DNA from: an uncultured Chromatiaceae bacterium
Lineage (GTDB): Bacteria; Pseudomonadota; Gammaproteobacteria; Enterobacterales; Alteromonadaceae
Assembly (NCBI GenBank): GCA_946482615.1
Contig: CAMLSF010000065.1
Span: 1-18,883 of the forward strand
Direction of reading: 5' to 3'
DNA: 18,883 nucleotides
In this document: one piece after another, positions 15,160-18,883 of the stretch
How the letters are laid out: every line of letters starts with the position of its first letter
Numbering within the stretch: position 1 is the stretch's first letter
The notes under the pieces: generated by a model
Databases searched by the model: none
What the model saw: only the letters and a program-made list of their open reading frames with translations
Told to the model about the DNA's origin: nothing
Made by a program: the position numbers and the translations under genes

Positions 15160-16605
15160 TTATGCTTTGCTGTTTTTTCTATAGGTTGGTAAAAGCCGTG
15201 CAATCTGTTGTATCCCCAAAGCCAGTTGTGGTTCAGTGCTGTTAGCCAGACCTATCACCAGACCTGTACGTGTGGGTCCGCTAAAGACATAACGGCTTAA
15301 AGGTTGCACTCTGTAGCCCAGTGTTAACAGCTCAGCGGTCAGTTGCTGATCCGCCACCGGATAAGGGAACTCAAGACTGATATGTAAACCGGCATAACGG
15401 GCGTGCATGATAGCCTGGGGTAAAAACTCAGTGATAAGCTGCAGACAATACTGTTGCTTCTGTTGATACAACTGACGCATTTTGCGCAGATGCCGGCCAA
15501 AGTGGCGTTCCAGCATAAAATCTGCAGTCACCGCCTGCGGCAACAAAGCCACATCCCCATACAGCGCCTGCAATAAAGCCGCTGCTTTTGGTATCCAGAG
15601 TTTTGGCAGCACCAGGTAACCCAAACGCAAAGCAGGGAACAGAGTTTTACTGAAAGAGCCGACGTAAATTACACCCTGACCTTGTGCCAGCCCCTGCAGA
15701 CTGGCGATAGGTCTGTGTTTAAACTGAAACTCGCTGTCGTAATCATCTTCAACCAATACACAGTGCTGTTGCCGTGCCCATTCCAGTAAATTCAGCCGTT
15801 CTGACAAAGGCATAATACCGCCCATAGGGTATTGATGAGCCGGAGTGACAAACAACGCTTTGCAGCCGTCCAGTTGATGGAGCTCTGAAGTTGCCAGGCC
15901 ATGATCTGAACTGGCATCAATATAATGGAGCAGTGCTTCAGATAGCTGCAAGGCCTGACGTAAACGCGGATAACCCGGAGATTCCATCCCGACCTTATCC
16001 CCGGCTTTACTGGACAGTTTTGCCGCGATAAATAAAGCAGCCTGGGCACCTGGAGTGATCAGAATGCAGTCCTCGTCACAAACCACCTGACGCGACTGGC
16101 GCAAATAGTCCTTTAATGCCAAACGCAACGGCAAATATCCCATAGCATCCGCCATACCAGCCAAAGCCGCTCTGCCACTGTGACGCTGAGTCAGTTTTTG
16201 CCACAACCCAAAAGGAAAAGCTGATAAATCCGGTACTCCGGTTTGTAATAAACCCGCAGCAGGTCCGGTTTTGACAGTAATATCATAATCATACAGCTGC
16301 ATTTCAGTTTGAGCTGACACTGAAGGCCCTGCGCTGGCCTGAAAAAATTGATCAGGTACAGTGGATAACACCAGGTAACCACGCCCCTGCTGGCCTTGCA
16401 GATAACCTTCTGCTACCAGTTGCTGTAACACCTGATTGACTGTATTGCGGCTTAACTTTAAGTCGTTGGCAAGTTGCCTGCCCGAAGGTAACAAGGCTTG
16501 TTTGGGCCACTGTGCAGTTAATAACTTTTCGCGCAGCGCCTGATACAACTGCTGCTGCAAAGTCCCCTGACCGGACAGGAAAAAACTTCCAAGCTCTATA
16601 CGCAA
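15160..16605 (-). CDS. MocR/PdxR-type regulator (GntR wHTH + aminotransferase domain)
   Basis: A 481-residue fusion of a GntR winged helix (residues about 8-75; RQLANDLKLSRNTVNQVLQQL is the helix-turn-helix) with a fold-type-I aminotransferase-like domain. The domain retains PLP-binding residues: Lys320 in YVGSFSKTLFPALRLGY, DDYDSEF upstream, and a C-terminal Arg in FSGPTRTGLVIG. MocR proteins use bound PLP or an external aldimine as the signal and often control vitamin B6, GABA or amino-acid genes. I chose the TTG at 16605 because GAGGG lies 7 bases upstream, LRIELGSFF is a standard MocR beginning, and a longer frame from 16710 would run into the divergent gene. It is divergent from the GNAT-PaiB pair, its likely target. 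Confidence 0.9.
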   Translation of the reverse strand: MRIELGSFFLSGQGTLQQQLYQALREKLLTAQWPKQALLPSGRQLANDLKLSRNTVNQVLQQLVAEGYLQGQQGRGYLVLSTVPDQFFQASAGPSVSAQTEMQLYDYDITVKTGPAAGLLQTGVPDLSAFPFGLWQKLTQRHSGRAALAGMADAMGYLPLRLALKDYLRQSRQVVCDEDCILITPGAQAALFIAAKLSSKAGDKVGMESPGYPRLRQALQLSEALLHYIDASSDHGLATSELHQLDGCKALFVTPAHQYPMGGIMPLSERLNLLEWARQQHCVLVEDDYDSEFQFKHRPIASLQGLAQGQGVIYVGSFSKTLFPALRLGYLVLPKLWIPKAAALLQALYGDVALLPQAVTADFMLERHFGRHLRKMRQLYQQKQQYCLQLITEFLPQAIMHARYAGLHISLEFPYPVADQQLTAELLTLGYRVQPLSRYVFSGPTRTGLVIGLANSTEPQLALGIQQIARLLPTYRKNSKA

Positions 16606-16622
16606 ACTGGATCCCTCAATTA

Positions 16623-16667
16623 GATAAAACTGGCACTTTTTATAGAACCAGTTTAGCGATAAAACTG
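16623..16667. promoter_or_regulatory. MocR operator: two direct and one inverted half-site
   Basis: GATAAAACTG occurs at 16623-16632 and again at 16658-16667, 35 bases apart, with an inverted CCAGTTT (16648-16654) between them that matches AAACTGG at 16627-16633. Two direct repeats about 34 bases apart, with or without an inverted third site, are the known layout for MocR-type regulators such as GabR and PdxR. It lies between the divergent starts at 16605 and 16696. Confidence 0.68.
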
Positions 16668-16695
16668 CAGCAGAGACAACAGATGAGGAATCTAT

Positions 16696-17091
16696 ATGCT
16701 GAGTTATCAAGTGGAATCTGGTTTTGACTTAGAAGAAATGCTGGCTTTGTATAAAGCATCCGGTATTAACAGACCCACGGACAATAAAAGCCGGATGGCC
16801 ACTATACTTGCCAGCGCTAATCTGCTGGTGACAGCACGGCAAGAGGGTAAATTGGTCGGACTGGCCCGTTGTATGACGGACAAAGCCTGGGTGGTGTATA
16901 TATGTGATTTGCTGGTCGATAAAAGCCTGCAGCATCAGGGTATTGGCAAAGAATTATTGCGTCAGGTGCAGCTGATCACCGGGCCTGAAGTTCAACAGTT
17001 GTTACACAGTGCAGAAAGTGCAATGGCGTATTACCCCAAAGTGGGGTATCAGTTATGTCACAATGCTTTTGTGGTGAAAAGAGAACGTTAA
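16696..17091 (+). CDS. GNAT-family N-acetyltransferase
   Basis: A 131-residue single-domain GNAT (PF00583-like). The acetyl-CoA motif A is QHQGIGKELLRQV at residues 79-91, preceded by the beta-4 strand YICDLLVDKSL, and the C-terminal AYYPKVGYQL is the 'Y-x-x-x-GY' segment near the substrate site. Substrate is unknown. GAGG lies 7 bases before the ATG. A PaiB-like gene begins six bases downstream. In B. subtilis, paiA (a polyamine GNAT) and paiB form an operon, which this pairing recalls, though this protein is shorter than PaiA. Transcribed divergently from a MocR regulator and likely under its control. Confidence 0.85.
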   Translation: MLSYQVESGFDLEEMLALYKASGINRPTDNKSRMATILASANLLVTARQEGKLVGLARCMTDKAWVVYICDLLVDKSLQHQGIGKELLRQVQLITGPEVQQLLHSAESAMAYYPKVGYQLCHNAFVVKRER

Positions 17092-17097
17092 GACATT

Positions 17098-17694
17098 ATG
17101 TATTTACCTACACATTTTCAGAATGACAATGCGGTTCAGATCCGTCAGTTTTTACAGCAACATTATTTTGGTTTACTGCTGAGCAACAGCCCGGATTTGC
17201 TGTATAGCCCTTTGCCATTTTTGTTTGACTGGCAAGACAAGCAACTGACGGCCTTTTGCCATATGGCCCGCAACAATCCGCAGTTAAAGCAGATCAATGC
17301 TGAGCAAGTGCAGATCATCATTATGGGACCTCATGCTTTTGTCGCGGCCGACTGTTACGCTGAAGAGCAGGCGGTCTCCACCTGGAATTACAGCCTGGTT
17401 GAGCTCAAAGGTAGGGCTTTTACCCTGAACACTGAGCAGACGCTGGAGCTGGCGCGCCGGCAGGAAAGTTTTTCGGCCCCTGATATGCAACAATCTTCGG
17501 AGTATCAGCAAAAGCTGGTCAATGGCATCTGTGGAGTACGGATAGAGATCAGTAACTGGCTTGGCAAAATGAAACTGTCGCAAAACAAATCTGCGGCCCA
17601 ACGCCAAAAAGTCGGGGATTATCTGCAAGCCACTGAGCACCCACAAAACGTCTGGCAACTGATGCAACAGCTGGGTCTGTATCAAAGCAGTTAA
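17098..17694 (+). CDS. PaiB-like FMN-binding negative regulator family protein
   Basis: A 198-residue protein of PF04299 (FMN_bind_2, named for B. subtilis PaiB, about 207 aa). The diagnostic segments are present: the MYLPTHFQ opening, GPHAFVAADCY, VSTWNYSLVELKGRAF in the FMN-barrel core, and the C-terminal GVRIEISNWLGKMKLSQNKS, the 'G-K-x-KLSQN' phosphate-binding signature. The fold is a split-barrel flavin-binding domain. Although PaiB was described as a negative regulator of sporulation and protease genes, most members probably bind FMN or PLP-like cofactors and their biochemical role is unsettled. It forms a two-gene unit with the upstream GNAT gene. Confidence 0.9.
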   Translation: MYLPTHFQNDNAVQIRQFLQQHYFGLLLSNSPDLLYSPLPFLFDWQDKQLTAFCHMARNNPQLKQINAEQVQIIIMGPHAFVAADCYAEEQAVSTWNYSLVELKGRAFTLNTEQTLELARRQESFSAPDMQQSSEYQQKLVNGICGVRIEISNWLGKMKLSQNKSAAQRQKVGDYLQATEHPQNVWQLMQQLGLYQSS

Positions 17695-17798
17695 AGCAAC
17701 CTTCCGTTTCCAAAAACGAGCTAATTTTCTTTGAAAACTCAGACGCTTAGTTTGAATTTTTCCGTTAGTATGAGACCTGGTTCTGTGGAGTTGCAGTG

Positions 17799-18883
17799 AT
17801 GTCGGATCTGGTCAGTTGGTCCCGTATAAAAAATTTGCCTGGCCCTGCCTGGGTGCTGCTTGTGGGCAACTTTTTTGTCCGGGGCAGCTATTTTATGGTT
17901 TGGCCTTTTATCTCAGTGTTGCTCTATCAGAAGTTTCAACTCAGTGCGACTGAAATAGGCTTGTGGTTAACCAGCGCTGCCTTGCTTGCTGTTGTAGTTG
18001 GGTTCTATGCCGGTTACTTATCTGACCGTTTTGGCCGTTATCCGTTATTACTGTCTGCGGCCGCTTTAGGCACTGTGGCCTTTAGTTGTTTCGCTTTGGT
18101 GCAAAGCAAAGAAGGTTTTATCCTTTGTATTTTCTTATCCACTTTGCCACGGGCTTTATGGGATGCCCCCAGTAAAGCCTGGCTTGGCGATTCATTGCCC
18201 GATCCCAAAGATCGTGAACTGGCGTTGCAGGGGTTGTATTTTATGGTCAATGCCGGCGCTGCTATAGGGCCTTTGTTAGGTCTTTCTGCCGGTATGACTG
18301 GCAATCCGCTGACCTTTTTTATCACGGCTTTATCCTATTTTTTATTAGGACTGGCCGTATTGTTTTTCCGGCAACAACCTAAACAGCCACCACAAAGCTA
18401 CAACCCAATGCGCTTTGGGCAAACCCTGTTTTTATTAAAAAAAGATCAGCTGTTTTTACTGGTGATCCTTGCCAATATTTTAGTGACTTTTATTTATGCC
18501 CACTGTGATTCCAGCCTGATCCAATACCTGACCCGGGCTGAAGTACCGGAATTAGTAGCATTGATTTCAGCCATGATTATTCTGAATTCCAGTGTCATAG
18601 TGCTGTTTCAGTTTCCGTTATTACGGCTGATGGCCAGCTGGCCTGTGGTATCCCGTATTTATGTGGGCCTGTTGTTACTGGCGGCGTCACAACTTGGTTT
18701 TGCACTGAATCCGCCACAATGGTTTTGGGGCTGGATAGGGGCTGTTTTTGTATTAAGTCTGGGAGAAGCCATTTTATTTGCCAATATGAACGTGCATTTA
18801 GACCAGCTGGCTCCGGCTGCACTAAGAGGCAGTTATTTTGGCGCCGCCAGTTTATACGCCATAGGCTATTCGTTATCGCCTGT
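17799..18883 (+). CDS. MFS transporter (MdtH/multidrug-like), partial
   Basis: The gene starts at the ATG at 17799 (GGAG 8 bases upstream) and runs off the right edge, so about 361 residues are visible. It is a major-facilitator protein with nine or ten hydrophobic segments in view. Loop 2-3 carries motif A as GYLSDRFGRYP, the MFS signature, and the N-half ends with LPDPKDRELALQGLYFMVNAGAAIGPLLG, typical of drug/H+ antiporters related to E. coli MdtH. The second half (GSYFGAASLYAIGYSLSP) resembles the MdtH helix 10-11 region, suggesting a quinolone- or multidrug-type exporter. Substrate unproven, and the C-terminal end is outside the window. Confidence 0.88.
   Translation, partial: MSDLVSWSRIKNLPGPAWVLLVGNFFVRGSYFMVWPFISVLLYQKFQLSATEIGLWLTSAALLAVVVGFYAGYLSDRFGRYPLLLSAAALGTVAFSCFALVQSKEGFILCIFLSTLPRALWDAPSKAWLGDSLPDPKDRELALQGLYFMVNAGAAIGPLLGLSAGMTGNPLTFFITALSYFLLGLAVLFFRQQPKQPPQSYNPMRFGQTLFLLKKDQLFLLVILANILVTFIYAHCDSSLIQYLTRAEVPELVALISAMIILNSSVIVLFQFPLLRLMASWPVVSRIYVGLLLLAASQLGFALNPPQWFWGWIGAVFVLSLGEAILFANMNVHLDQLAPAALRGSYFGAASLYAIGYSLSP

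Noticed and set aside
4009..17091. A linked polyamine acetylation/deacetylation system (HDAC-family enzyme and PaiA-like GNAT)
   Set aside because: The two genes are 12 kb apart, in different transcription units, with no shared regulatory site.
1..18883. Mobile elements, CRISPR arrays, tRNA genes, phage or defence genes
   Set aside because: No repeat-spacer array, transposase, integrase, terminal repeats or cloverleaf was seen; gene content and base use look uniform.

Overview
The window looks like a chromosomal segment of a marine or freshwater gammaproteobacterium of the Alteromonadales/Chromatiaceae type. Rheinheimera or a close relative is the best guess, from the protein flavour, the moderate GC content, the TonB-receptor signal peptide, the NIT-domain chemoreceptor and the DinG/PriC/YbaM complement. 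This assignment is inference. There are no rRNA or tRNA genes, no CRISPR array, no transposase and no phage gene. Both ends cut genes: a TonB-dependent receptor at the left and an MFS transporter at the right.

Layout. (1) 1-127, minus: N-terminus of a TonB-dependent receptor. (2) 616-4968, plus: a tightly packed four-gene unit of DinG-family helicase, TSUP permease, PriC and histone-deacetylase-family amidohydrolase (gap 2, overlap 4, overlap 28 bases). A sigma70-like promoter and a near-consensus LexA box stand in front of it, suggesting a DNA-damage-linked operon. (3) 5007-6110, minus: tryptophan 2,3-dioxygenase. (4) 6271-7635, plus: a ComFB-domain protein, a small overlapping YbaM-family gene with a GTG start, and an EamA/DMT permease. 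(5) 7715-8503, plus: a periplasmic solute-binding protein. (6) 8555-10039, minus: cytochrome b562, an OhrR-type MarR regulator with an OhrR-box-like operator, and DUF1993. (7) 10148-10936, plus: a PhzF-family isomerase, ended by a bidirectional terminator shared with (8) DUF445 (minus). (9) 11828-14828, minus: a NIT-domain chemoreceptor preceded by a second solute-binding protein. (10) 14960-15091, minus: a 43-residue single-span membrane protein behind a good Fur box. (11) 15160-17694: a MocR/PdxR-type regulator (minus, TTG start) divergent from a GNAT acetyltransferase and a PaiB-like FMN-binding protein (plus), with a three-half-site operator between them. (12) 17799-end, plus: MFS transporter.

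Most genes are ordinary accessory-metabolism and housekeeping genes. The parts most worth a second look are the loss of one iron-sulfur cysteine in the DinG-family helicase and the candidate LexA box before it; the Fur-box-controlled mini membrane protein; the MocR operator and its acetyltransferase/PaiB target pair; the OhrR-type regulator with no ohr gene beside it; and the overlapping ybaM gene. I found no clearly new multi-gene system. Three genes need non-ATG starts (HDAC GTG, YbaM GTG, MocR TTG) and are likely to be misannotated by default.
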